From: an uncultured Oscillospiraceae bacterium
Lineage (GTDB): Bacteria; Bacillota; Clostridia; Oscillospirales; Oscillospiraceae
NCBI GenBank assembly: GCA_910585735.1
Contig: CAJUEU010000004.1
Span: 15,430 to 79,429, forward strand
Direction: 5' to 3'
Length of the DNA stretch: 64,000 nucleotides
The position numbers were made by a program, and so were the translations under genes. Below, in pieces: positions 51,926 through 59,111 of this stretch. Position 1 is the first letter of the stretch. Each line of letters starts with the position of its first letter. Under the pieces are notes generated by a model. That model worked only from the letters and a program-made list of their open reading frames with translations. It searched no databases and was not told the origin of the DNA.

Positions 51926-52735
51926 TTAATCGCTGAGGACAAAGTGGCTGAAGCGGAGCATTTCAAACCAGTCGTCCGAAGCGAAGCATACATTTTTCTC
52001 GTCCTCCAGGGAGGCTCCGGGGTAAAAGCTCTTGGAGTAAGCCACCCGGTGGTCCTTGAAGCGGACCGTCATCTCAAAGTAGTCGGGCAGGGGCACAAAG
52101 CAGTTTTTGGCGTTCTTCACCCCTTTTTTGACCCCTTCCCTTATGGCTTTCACGGCGGCGTCCGGGTGCATGGAGACCACCGCGCCGCCCCGGCCCTCGT
52201 TCACTGACACGGTGACGATGCCGGGGATAAACTCCTCCGCGAACTCGCACAGGGCCTTGTCCCCCGACAGGAACACCACCGGCACCCCATAGTACCCGGC
52301 GGTGTAGGCGTTCATGAGAAACTCACTCATCCTCACGCCGTTGAGCGTCACGTACTCGTTGCGGAGGTTCATGGTGTGGCTCAGGGGATTTCCCCCACTG
52401 GAGGCCCAGGCGTGATAGCCGGTAAAGACCGCAGCGCCATAGTCCTCGGTGTCAATACCGCTCATCATGCTGAGTGGATCCCCGGTCCAACCCCGCATGA
52501 CCTGGGTACACTCAGGAAAGGCGGCGGGCTCCAGGTTCCGGGCGGAGTCGTGAGCGTCCCTCACAAAGATAGAAGCCCCCTTGTCCGCGGCTAAAATACC
52601 CTCGCAGGCGGCCGCTACCTCCCGGGTCATCTGCTTTTGAAACGGGGCGTAATCCCGGGGCGCGGAACGCTCGGTCTCGTCCCAGTGGGAGATGCCACAG
52701 GTACCCTCAATATCGGCGCTGATGAATACGTTCAT
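51926..52735 (-). CDS. M55-family D-aminopeptidase (DppA-like)
   Basis: A 269-residue zinc peptidase that in known members releases D-amino acids from short D-peptides. The metal site begins with SADIEGTCG (Asp8 and Glu10), followed by DAHDSARN, the His of TGYHA, and the LSHTMN segment. It has no signal peptide, so it works in the cytosol, perhaps on recycled wall peptides. The ATG at 52735 overlaps the upstream nucleotidyltransferase stop by 4 nt (ATGA). The C-terminal half contains the Asn/Glu of VSVNEGRGGAV. Confidence 0.92.
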   Translation of the reverse strand: MNVFISADIEGTCGISHWDETERSAPRDYAPFQKQMTREVAAACEGILAADKGASIFVRDAHDSARNLEPAAFPECTQVMRGWTGDPLSMMSGIDTEDYGAAVFTGYHAWASSGGNPLSHTMNLRNEYVTLNGVRMSEFLMNAYTAGYYGVPVVFLSGDKALCEFAEEFIPGIVTVSVNEGRGGAVVSMHPDAAVKAIREGVKKGVKNAKNCFVPLPDYFEMTVRFKDHRVAYSKSFYPGASLEDEKNVCFASDDWFEMLRFSHFVLSD

Positions 52736-53484
52736 GCCTCTCCCCTCCGTCTCTTGATGATCTCCTCCACCTGGCGGAGCTGCTCTACGTCGTTGACCCC
52801 GATCATATCCTCGGCGGTACACGCGGCGCACACTCCTACCTTCTTTCCCTGTTTTCTCAGCCAGACCGGGGCGTCGGTGATGTAATACTCCCCCTGGGCA
52901 TTATCGGGACGCAGGGTGGTCAGGGCCCGCCACAGGTGACCGGCCTCAAAGACATAGTCTCCTGTGTTCAGTTCCCGGATCCGCTTCTCCTCGGGGGTGC
53001 AGTCCTTGTCCTCCACAATGCGGAGAAAACCTCCCTCCTGGTCCCGGACAATACGTCCATAGGGCAGGGGATCATCCGTGACGGCGGCCATCAGGGTGCA
53101 GACGTTCCCCTCCCGGAGATGCTGCTCCAGCAGAGCCTCATAGGACTTCCGGGGCAGCAGGGGCATATCTCCGTTGCACACGAAAATATGGCCCTCAAAG
53201 CCCTGAAACGCGCTCTCGGCGCACTGGACAGCGTGGCCCGTCCCCAGCTGCGGGCTTTGAAAGACCTTCGGATAGTTGGGAAAGGCGGCGGCCACCTTCT
53301 CCCCCTCGTAGCCCACCACCAGAGTGATGTCCTCCGGGGCCAGGAAGCCAAGCCCCTCCAGCACATAGCTCAGCAGGGGCCGCCCCGCCGCCTCCCGGAG
53401 GACCTTGGGCAGGTCCACTCCGTCGGTCCGCAGGCGGGTCCCCTTGCCCGCCGCCATAATGATCGCCTTACAATTCTCTGCCAT
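52732..53484 (-). CDS. GlmU-like sugar nucleotidyltransferase, N-terminal domain only
   Basis: A 250-residue cytosolic NTP transferase. The signature MAAGKGTRLRTD at about residue 10, Lys in LPKVL, SPQLGTGHAVQ, the metal Asp in CNGDMPLL, PYGRIVRD, LNTGDYVFE and GEYYITD are those of the GlmU pyrophosphorylase domain that makes UDP-GlcNAc. The left-handed beta-helix acetyltransferase domain of bifunctional GlmU is absent, so a stand-alone uridylyltransferase acting on a sugar 1-phosphate is expected. The ATG at 53484 follows AAGGAAGG. It heads a coupled operon with the M55 peptidase and NYN protein. Confidence 0.9.
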   Translation of the reverse strand: MAENCKAIIMAAGKGTRLRTDGVDLPKVLREAAGRPLLSYVLEGLGFLAPEDITLVVGYEGEKVAAAFPNYPKVFQSPQLGTGHAVQCAESAFQGFEGHIFVCNGDMPLLPRKSYEALLEQHLREGNVCTLMAAVTDDPLPYGRIVRDQEGGFLRIVEDKDCTPEEKRIRELNTGDYVFEAGHLWRALTTLRPDNAQGEYYITDAPVWLRKQGKKVGVCAACTAEDMIGVNDVEQLRQVEEIIKRRRGEA

Positions 53485-53563
53485 GGCCGATCCCTTCCTT
53501 CTCATTAAGATAGAGCAGGTTTCTTTTCATTTCGTTCCTTTGGCCGTTCATTTATATAGGGTT

Positions 53564-53591
53564 ATTGTACCACATTCCCCGCCGTTTGCAA
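53564..53591 (-). promoter_or_regulatory. Promoter of the nucleotidyltransferase operon
   Basis: Minus-strand TTGCAA (53586-53591) and TACAAT (53564-53569) with a 16-bp spacer. The 365-bp gap 53485-53849 holds this promoter and the divergent one at 53661. It also holds an unlikely 30-codon reading frame at 53696-53788 that lacks a ribosome site. Confidence 0.6.
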
Positions 53592-53660
53592 ATGGGGAAA
53601 TAGGTCGAAGGATGGAAAAGCGGAAAAGCCCTCCGCTGAGAAAATCCGGCAATATATTTG

Positions 53661-53689
53661 TTGACAAATAGACAAATATATCATACAAT
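53661..53689 (+). promoter_or_regulatory. Promoter of the low-GC exported-protein region
   Basis: TTGACA (53661-53666) and TACAAT (53684-53689) with a 17-bp spacer. GACAAATA is repeated in tandem at 53663-53678 within it, a possible repressor site. The leader to the first ATG is about 155 nt. Confidence 0.7.
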
Positions 53690-53849
53690 ACAATTATGGA
53701 GGAGAACTTCAATAAAAACTTGGTCAAAGCACAGAGGACGTTTCTCTGGCTGACCAGAAAGGACCGGGTGAGTCCCATGCAGAGGTAATCTTTGTCCATT
53801 GTTCTTCCGTACGGATCCGCCATGCTGCCGATCACAAAGGAGGATCATT

Positions 53850-54653
53850 ATGATGACAAAGAAATTCCTATCCATGCTCCTGGCCCTGGTTATGTGTTTG
53901 ACCCTGACTGCCCCGGCATGGGCGGCAGAGGAAAGTAATCTATATTTGAAAGAAATCAAGCATAACTATGTGGAAAACCATTGTTTTTACCAAATCACTG
54001 ATGCCAATTATTTAGATTTACTAGCCGATGATGAAATCATCGAAGTCTTCCATAATATTAATGTAACCAAAAAGCTGCTTGACGACAATATGGTTTTAGA
54101 TATTGATAAGGTAACAGAAAGTGACCTTGCAGCTGAAAATCTTTCCCCAGAGATACAACCCCACTATGTAGAGGGCAAGCATATATTGAATATACGTTAT
54201 GATAATGTAGTAGTTATCAAAAAAGCCACTGTTCAAAAAGGACTTCAATATGCGGGAACTTCAACGTATATCACTAGCATGTATCTGTCAAATCAAGGAA
54301 TGGTCGATTTTGTTATGGAGGACTGGTCCAGTTCGTTGGGGAAACCTTTTGGAGCAGTAGTGGCAGAATGGGCATTATGCACTGTGGTTGGTACAGAAAG
54401 TCCTGGATTTGGAGCATTTCTTTCCCTTGCTATAGGGTATCTTGACAGTGTCGATGCCAGCAAAGAGAGTATTTTTCGAAATGAGTTGAAAGAACGGTAT
54501 TATAATGGTGAGCGGGTCGTAGTAACTATGACGGCTGTAAGCCGCTCTTGCGAAAACTGGCCAGATCGCTGTTTCTATACCGAAGACGGAAGCAGGAATG
54601 GGCTGGATATTACGTCTGAATACAGTTGCTATAACAATAAGGAAGTAGGTTAA
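53850..54653 (+). CDS. Exported protein of unknown function in a low-GC patch
   Basis: A 267-residue secreted protein. The signal peptide covers about 1-26 (ends APAWAA). The mature N-terminal part is polar. Residues about 140-215 hold two hydrophobic stretches, GAVVAEWALCTVV and FGAFLSLAIGYL, that could insert in membranes. The chain ends with a Cys-containing segment (CENWPDRCFY). I recognise no family. The mix of a leader, amphipathic stretches and low-GC codons resembles toxin-like or bacteriocin-like secreted proteins, but that is a guess. AGGAGG precedes the ATG by 6 nt. The base composition is clearly more AT-rich than the neighbours. Confidence 0.7.
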   Translation: MMTKKFLSMLLALVMCLTLTAPAWAAEESNLYLKEIKHNYVENHCFYQITDANYLDLLADDEIIEVFHNINVTKKLLDDNMVLDIDKVTESDLAAENLSPEIQPHYVEGKHILNIRYDNVVVIKKATVQKGLQYAGTSTYITSMYLSNQGMVDFVMEDWSSSLGKPFGAVVAEWALCTVVGTESPGFGAFLSLAIGYLDSVDASKESIFRNELKERYYNGERVVVTMTAVSRSCENWPDRCFYTEDGSRNGLDITSEYSCYNNKEVG

Positions 54654-54689
54654 GCAGAATCGCCCTATAATGTGACGGAGGAATCCTTT

Positions 54690-55043
54690 ATGGTAACCAC
54701 GTATACCCTTACCTGTGACCAATCCTTACTTGTATCCGAGATTGCTTCCCTTCTGAAAAATAAACATTCCTCTACGCTTTATTTAGATAAAACATGTTTT
54801 ATAGAGGGAATCAGTGTTTTTCGGGTGGATACCTATCAAGTGCTTAATTTATATTGGCGGGGATATATTACGATCAATGTGTATTCTTTCCGCCCGGATA
54901 TGACCAAGGATGATCTTCAGGTAAAGGTTTCTATTTTTTCTTCTTACTGGAAAAGCCCTACCAGCCTGATGAAAAGGCTTCAGAAAGAAATTCACGAGGT
55001 CATTGTGGCGCATGGAGGAAATGCTCAAGAGGAAGAGACATAG
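54690..55043 (+). CDS. Small protein of unknown function in a low-GC patch
   Basis: A 117-residue soluble protein, Ser/Leu/Lys-rich, with a likely alpha/beta fold (LTCDQSLLVSEIASLLKNK, then FRVDTYQVLNLYWRGYITINVY). No signal peptide is present and I recognise no family. The ATG at 54690 follows GGAGG by 8 nt and lies 36 bp after the exported protein, so they are probably co-transcribed. An immunity or accessory protein for its neighbour would be one reading; there is no direct evidence. Confidence 0.65.
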   Translation: MVTTYTLTCDQSLLVSEIASLLKNKHSSTLYLDKTCFIEGISVFRVDTYQVLNLYWRGYITINVYSFRPDMTKDDLQVKVSIFSSYWKSPTSLMKRLQKEIHEVIVAHGGNAQEEET

Positions 55044-55209
55044 GCAGACAAGGGAGCGGTTTGGCAGACAAAGGGACGGTTCTTTCGTCTGACCTTTCGT
55101 GTTCAACGAAGACAGAAGAACAACCATGATGGCGTCCGTCACACAGGAACAAATGTGGCAAAATGTCTTTCACCACACGCTAACCGTCCCCTTGTCTTCC
55201 CCTTGTCTT
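55043..55209. repeat. Inverted and direct repeat debris (MITE-like or REP-like)
   Basis: GGCAGACAAGGGAGCGGTTT (55043-55062) is followed at once by a near copy at 55063-55082. AACCGTCCCCTTGTCT at 55182-55197 is inverted relative to both. CCCCTTGTCTT is repeated in tandem at 55188-55198 and 55199-55209. The core ACAAAGGGACGGTTCTTTCGTCTG resembles the hairpin arm at 7820 and a remnant near 55806. It is non-coding and fills the gap between two low-GC genes. Confidence 0.6.
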
Positions 55210-55228
55210 AAAAGGAGGCCGTATAAAG

Positions 55229-55801
55229 ATGCGGAAAAAGTTCTCTAATAGCGATGCCTCACTTTTATTTGGTCTTCTTTTCGTGGCTATTGCGTTTGGA
55301 ACTGTCTGGTTTTCTTTTAGAGGCTGGCCTCTTTCTCCTGCCCCGGAATCGTTGCCCCTGGTCAAAACAGAAGGATTAAAATGGTGCGAAGTCTATTTCT
55401 ACGGGCCATCAGACAATGATATACGGGAACGGTATAACGGCTCTGACGAGAAGCGGACCCTAGTGCTTCTGGATGGCCGTCCAGAGGAATTTCCGCCGTA
55501 CGACGATATAAATAATCGTTTCCAGGGCGGAGACCTCTACCGTATGGCAAATGAATTCAACTATAAAGACTTTATTGAGATCAATGCCCTGCCAGAGGAT
55601 TCCCCTATCGTATTTCAATATAATTTTTATTATGAGGATGGTACCTCTTCTACTGTTATTATTTTTCCTCACGCTATGTCTATTGACGGAATATTATACA
55701 CATTAGACTATGATAAAGACTCTGCAGCTATGGAGCGGGCTCCTCTGGTCACGTTTTGGGAAGTTTTGTTCTGGAAACTGAGCGCGGGAGATTGGCCGTA
55801 A
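55229..55801 (+). CDS. Membrane-anchored protein of unknown function
   Basis: A 190-residue protein with one N-terminal membrane segment (about 10-30, LLFGLLFVAIAFGTVWFSF). Its extracellular domain is polar, with aromatic-rich strands (WCEVYFYGPSDNDI, VFQYNFYYEDGTSSTVIIF). No lipobox is present. I recognise no family. AGGAGG lies 10 nt before the ATG. The codons are AT-rich like the two genes upstream, so the three may have arrived together. Confidence 0.65.
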   Translation: MRKKFSNSDASLLFGLLFVAIAFGTVWFSFRGWPLSPAPESLPLVKTEGLKWCEVYFYGPSDNDIRERYNGSDEKRTLVLLDGRPEEFPPYDDINNRFQGGDLYRMANEFNYKDFIEINALPEDSPIVFQYNFYYEDGTSSTVIIFPHAMSIDGILYTLDYDKDSAAMERAPLVTFWEVLFWKLSAGDWP

Positions 55802-55848
55802 GCCAGCGGGACCATTCTTCTGTCCTCCGATTTGTCACAACACAACAA

Positions 55849-55875
55849 CGGGCCGGGGGGAAATCCCCCGGCCCG
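55849..55875. terminator. Terminator after hpf
   Basis: CGGGCCGGGGG pairs with CCCCCGGCCCG around a short loop, 21 bp past the hpf stop on the minus strand, followed by TTGTTGTGTTG. Confidence 0.7.
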
Positions 55876-55896
55876 CTGCTATTTCTGAAATCAGGC

Positions 55897-56442
55897 TCAG
55901 CCCTCGTCCTCAATGAGGCCGTAGCCGCCGTTCCGACGCTTGTAGACCACGGCGAAGGCCCCGTCGGCGTCCTCGTTGCGGAACGCAAAGAAGGTATGGC
56001 CCACCAGGTTCATCTGAAGAATGGCCTCCTCCACCCGCATAGGCTTCATGGGGAAGCGCTTGGTACGGACTATGGTAAACTCCTCCTCGGGCTCCTCAGG
56101 CACAAAGGAGGTCACGCCCTCCGGCTCGGCCGAGCGGACAAACGCGTCTTTGCGGAGCCGCTTCTCCAGACGGGCCTTGTTCTTGCGGAGCTGCCGCTCC
56201 ATGTCGGCCACGGCGGCGTCGATGGAGGCCAGCATATCCGATGTGCTCTCCGAAGCCCGAAGAATGGTGCCTCCGGCCCGGACGGTCACCTCCACCTGAT
56301 TGCGGTCCTTCTCCACGCCAAAGACCACCGAGGCCTCAGGCTCGGTGGGAAAATAGCGTTCCAGCTTCCCCACCTTTTTCTCGGCGTACGCATGGACATA
56401 CTTGGGCAGCGTGACCTTTTTGTCGGTAAAGGCAAACTTCAT
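55897..56442 (-). CDS. hpf: Ribosome hibernation promoting factor, long form
   Basis: A 181-residue cytosolic protein that pairs 70S ribosomes into inactive 100S dimers in slow growth. The N-terminal RaiA/HPF domain covers about 1-100 (KKVGKLERYFP, VEVTVRAGG, DMLASIDAAVADMERQL). A flexible linker and the C-terminal dimerisation domain (about 120-178, IVRTKRFPMKPMRVEEAILQM, HTFFAFRNED) follow. This is the long form usual in Firmicutes. GGAG lies 10 nt before the ATG. It is expressed alone, with a TATACT box near 56505 but no clear -35. Confidence 0.95.
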   Translation of the reverse strand: MKFAFTDKKVTLPKYVHAYAEKKVGKLERYFPTEPEASVVFGVEKDRNQVEVTVRAGGTILRASESTSDMLASIDAAVADMERQLRKNKARLEKRLRKDAFVRSAEPEGVTSFVPEEPEEEFTIVRTKRFPMKPMRVEEAILQMNLVGHTFFAFRNEDADGAFAVVYKRRNGGYGLIEDEG

Positions 56443-56609
56443 AACGGGTCAACTCCTTTTGCCCTGGGGGCGTATTGGTGAGGGTAGTCCCCTCTGTGTT
56501 AAGTATAGCACACTTTCACAAAAAAGTCATCCTTGTTCACAAAAATTTTATAAAAAGCGCAGTCTCAGGAAGACCACAACAGCCTTCCCAAAACCGCGTT
56601 TTTTCATCG

Positions 56610-57452
56610 TTACAGCGTCATCCCTGCCCGGCGGAAGGTGCAGCCTCCCAGACTGACGGCGCAGGGAGCGCCATACTGGTGGGTGGGACAGGACAGGATA
56701 TGGACCGCCAGGGCGGTGGTGGTCCCCCCCAGGCTTTGGGGACCGATCCCCAGCGCGTTGATCTCCTCCATCAAAGCCTCCTCCCAAGAGGCATAGGCCG
56801 GGTCCGGGTTCCGCTCCCCCACGGGATGGAGAAGGGCCCTACGGGAGAGATCCAGGGCCTGCTGGGAAATACCTCCCAGGCCCACTCCCACCAGCAGGGG
56901 AGGGCAAGGATCCGCTCCCAAGCCCCTGACCGCATCCAGAATAAATTCCGTAAGCTCCTCCCGGGAGGCATAGGCCCGGAATACCTTCAGGGCCGTGGCC
57001 TTCTCCTCCTGATAGCCGGCGGGAGCCACCCAAAGCCGGACTCCCTCCCCCGCCACCATGGTCAGGTGAAGGATGGCCGGGGTGTTGTCCCCCGTATTGC
57101 TCCGGCCAAAGGGATCGGCCACCACCACGGGATACAGGCCGGCCTCCCGGCTTCCCCGGCGGATCCCCTCGTTCACCGCATCCCCCAGGTCGCCTCCCAC
57201 CAGCCGGACCTCCTGCCCCAGCTCCAGATAAACCACCGCCAGGCCCGTATCCTGAGCGATGGGCTTTCCCTGGGTCCAGGCCATCTGGTCCGCTGCCAGG
57301 GTCCGCTCCAGCAGCTCCCGGCCCAGTGGGGACTCCTCCGTGGCCATGGCCCGCTCCAGGGCGGAACGGATATCGGGAGGCATCACCGTATTGGCCTCCA
57401 CCCAGAGCTGCCGGACCGCGTCCATGATCAGATTGCAGTGGAGCTCCCTCAT
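56610..57452 (-). CDS. Fumarase alpha subunit-like protein with altered active site
   Basis: A 280-residue protein of the class I (iron-sulfur) fumarate/tartrate dehydratase alpha family. Recognisable parts are QDTGLAVVYLELGQEV, GGDLGDAVNEGIRRG, NTGDNTPAILH, DPCPPLLVGVGLGG and SLGGTTTALAVHI. In known members three cysteines bind the [4Fe-4S] cluster. Here the first is Ala (PIAQDTG; family PICQDTG), the second and third remain. The conserved KGGGSEN loop is replaced by AGYQEEK. No beta subunit gene follows. ATG 57452 lies 6 nt after GGGGGA. It could be inactive, or have a new substrate or metal centre. Confidence 0.85.
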   Translation of the reverse strand: MRELHCNLIMDAVRQLWVEANTVMPPDIRSALERAMATEESPLGRELLERTLAADQMAWTQGKPIAQDTGLAVVYLELGQEVRLVGGDLGDAVNEGIRRGSREAGLYPVVVADPFGRSNTGDNTPAILHLTMVAGEGVRLWVAPAGYQEEKATALKVFRAYASREELTEFILDAVRGLGADPCPPLLVGVGLGGISQQALDLSRRALLHPVGERNPDPAYASWEEALMEEINALGIGPQSLGGTTTALAVHILSCPTHQYGAPCAVSLGGCTFRRAGMTL

Positions 57453-57493
57453 ACGGCATCCCCCAAAGACTTCCAAATTTTCCCAAAAAGTGG

Positions 57494-57522
57494 TTGACAA
57501 TTTCTGGAAATTATGGTATAAC
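57494..57522 (+). promoter_or_regulatory. Strong plus-strand promoter of a candidate small RNA
   Basis: TTGACA (57494-57499) and TATAAC (57517-57522) with a 17-bp spacer. No plus-strand gene follows; a terminator comes about 100 nt later. Confidence 0.75.
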
Positions 57523-57528
57523 ATTCTT

Positions 57529-57627
57529 GTGGTCCCGAGGGACGGTATCCCGTCCGTCAGAACCCGTGTTCATTCCATTCTCCCCGTATCACGTTTTGGC
57601 GTCCCGAAGCCGGGACGCCCCTTTTTT
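57529..57627 (+). ncRNA. Candidate small RNA of about 100 nt, unidentified
   Basis: A consensus promoter upstream and a rho-independent terminator (GGCGTCCCG-AAGC-CGGGACGCC at 57598-57619, then CCTTTTTT) define a transcript in the gap between the fumarase-like gene and htrA. Both flanking genes lie on the other strand. Internal hairpins are GGACGG-TATC-CCGTCC (57539-57554) and GAAC-CCGT-GTTC. No open reading frame of note is present. The T tract is only on the plus strand, so the hairpin does not serve htrA. It does not show the signatures of SRP RNA, tmRNA, RNase P or 5S rRNA. Confidence 0.65.
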
Positions 57628-57648
57628 ATCCTTCAGTCAATGGCCGCC

Positions 57649-59088
57649 TCAGCTCTCCATGTCCCGGCGGCTCATGAGCTTCACCGTGACGGTATGGGTC
57701 CCCCGAAGGGTGGTGACCTCCATGACCAACGTATCCCCAAAGGTCAGGTCCGCCTTGGCGGCCAGCAGATCCTCGGTGGTGCGGACCTCCTGCCCGTTGG
57801 CCCTCACAATGATGTGCCCCGGCCGGAGTCCCTGCGCGTAAGCGTCCGACTTGGGCTCCACCGAGACAATATAGGCCCCGGCAGGCTCACCCTTTTCATC
57901 AAAATTTGTTCGTACTGTAATACCAAGCAGGGGCGACCCCTGATAAAAGCCCTTTTCAATGATCTCGTCCACCACCCGCTTCACCGACCGGGTAGGGATG
58001 GCAAAGCCCAGGCCCTCAATGGTCTCCTCATCGGACATCATCTTCATGTTGGTGATGCCCACCACCTGCCCGGCGGCATTGATGAGGGCGCCCCCCGAAT
58101 TTCCCGAGTTGAGGGCAGCCGTGGTCTGGATCAGGGTCATGGTGCCGTTGTCAGCCCCCACGTCCCGGTTGATGGCCGAGACCATGCCGTCTGTAAAGGT
58201 GCCCCGAAGCTCCTCCCCCAGAGGATTGCCGATGGCCCAGGCCGGATCTCCTACCAGGAGGGTGTCCGAATCTCCGAACTCAGCCGCGGGCAGGCCGGAT
58301 GCTTTCACCTTCAGCACCGCCAAATCGTGCTCACTGTCATACCCCACCAGATAAGCCCCCCGCCGGCTGTCGTCGGCAAACAGCACATCCGCCGTCTTCC
58401 CTCCGGCGATCACATGGGCATTGGTGATAATATAGCCGTCCTCCGACATAATGACCCCGGTGCCCAGGTTGTAGCCCAGGTCCACCGATACCCGGATCCC
58501 CACGATAGAGGGACTCAGCTTTTCATAGATGGCCTGGGGAGTAAGGCCATCTCCCGCTTCGGACAGGGATAGGGTCGTACCGTCTCCCGTAGGCGCGGTC
58601 TGGATGGCAGTGTCCTTCAGCGCCTTCATCCAGTCGTCATCCTCAATGGGAGAAAAGCCCCACTGGTCCGGGTCCTGCTGGCCTGGAAGGTCGTCCCCCT
58701 TCTGCCAGTTGTCTCTCTGGCTCCAGTCCTCCACCGCGTCCCAGACATCCTGAAAGCCGCTGGTTCCAAAGCTCCCCAGGTCAATGCCCCCCTGTAGATA
58801 GACCGCGCCGCCCGCAAGGCCCAACAGCAGGAGAAGACAGGCCACAAAGCCTGGGACCCCGGTCTTTTTCCTCCGGCGAATGGGCTGGGGCTTTTTCTGC
58901 CGCAGCTCAGGGGTGTACCCCAACTGCTCCTGACTGGTAAAGACCCGGACAGGCCCCTCCGGCGAGGGGATAGGCGCCTCTCCATAGGGCGCTGGAACAG
59001 GAGGCTTTACGGGGGACTTCTCATCCTCCTTCTCCTCCCCACCCTTAGGCTCCCAGCGCCAGGGCGAGTCATAATAGTTGTTTCTCAT
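57649..59088 (-). CDS. htrA: HtrA/DegP-family serine protease with PDZ domain
   Basis: A 479-residue membrane-anchored protease for misfolded exported proteins. A long acidic/Pro-rich cytoplasmic N-terminus (1-70) precedes one membrane helix (about 78-97) and a linker. The trypsin-like domain (about 185-365) carries His in TNAHVIAGG, Asp in EHDLAVLKV and Ser in GNSGGALIN. One PDZ domain (about 370-470) has LLGITVRT and LRPGHIIVRANG. It follows the histidine kinase by 23 bp, so it is the third gene of a two-component operon and probably under that system, as an envelope stress response. Confidence 0.95.
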   Translation of the reverse strand: MRNNYYDSPWRWEPKGGEEKEDEKSPVKPPVPAPYGEAPIPSPEGPVRVFTSQEQLGYTPELRQKKPQPIRRRKKTGVPGFVACLLLLLGLAGGAVYLQGGIDLGSFGTSGFQDVWDAVEDWSQRDNWQKGDDLPGQQDPDQWGFSPIEDDDWMKALKDTAIQTAPTGDGTTLSLSEAGDGLTPQAIYEKLSPSIVGIRVSVDLGYNLGTGVIMSEDGYIITNAHVIAGGKTADVLFADDSRRGAYLVGYDSEHDLAVLKVKASGLPAAEFGDSDTLLVGDPAWAIGNPLGEELRGTFTDGMVSAINRDVGADNGTMTLIQTTAALNSGNSGGALINAAGQVVGITNMKMMSDEETIEGLGFAIPTRSVKRVVDEIIEKGFYQGSPLLGITVRTNFDEKGEPAGAYIVSVEPKSDAYAQGLRPGHIIVRANGQEVRTTEDLLAAKADLTFGDTLVMEVTTLRGTHTVTVKLMSRRDMES

Positions 59089-59111
59089 AAAGGCTTCTCC
59101 CCTTTTCTCTC

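Noticed and set aside
53696..53788. A 30-codon frame downstream of the promoter at 53661.
   Set aside because: The GGAGG sequence lies after the ATG rather than before it, there is no other ribosome site, and the peptide has no recognisable feature.
57529..57627. Identification of the small transcript as SRP RNA, 6S RNA, tmRNA or RNase P RNA.
   Set aside because: The hallmark SRP loop words are absent, the length is wrong for 6S, tmRNA and RNase P, and no other signature is visible. Left as unidentified.
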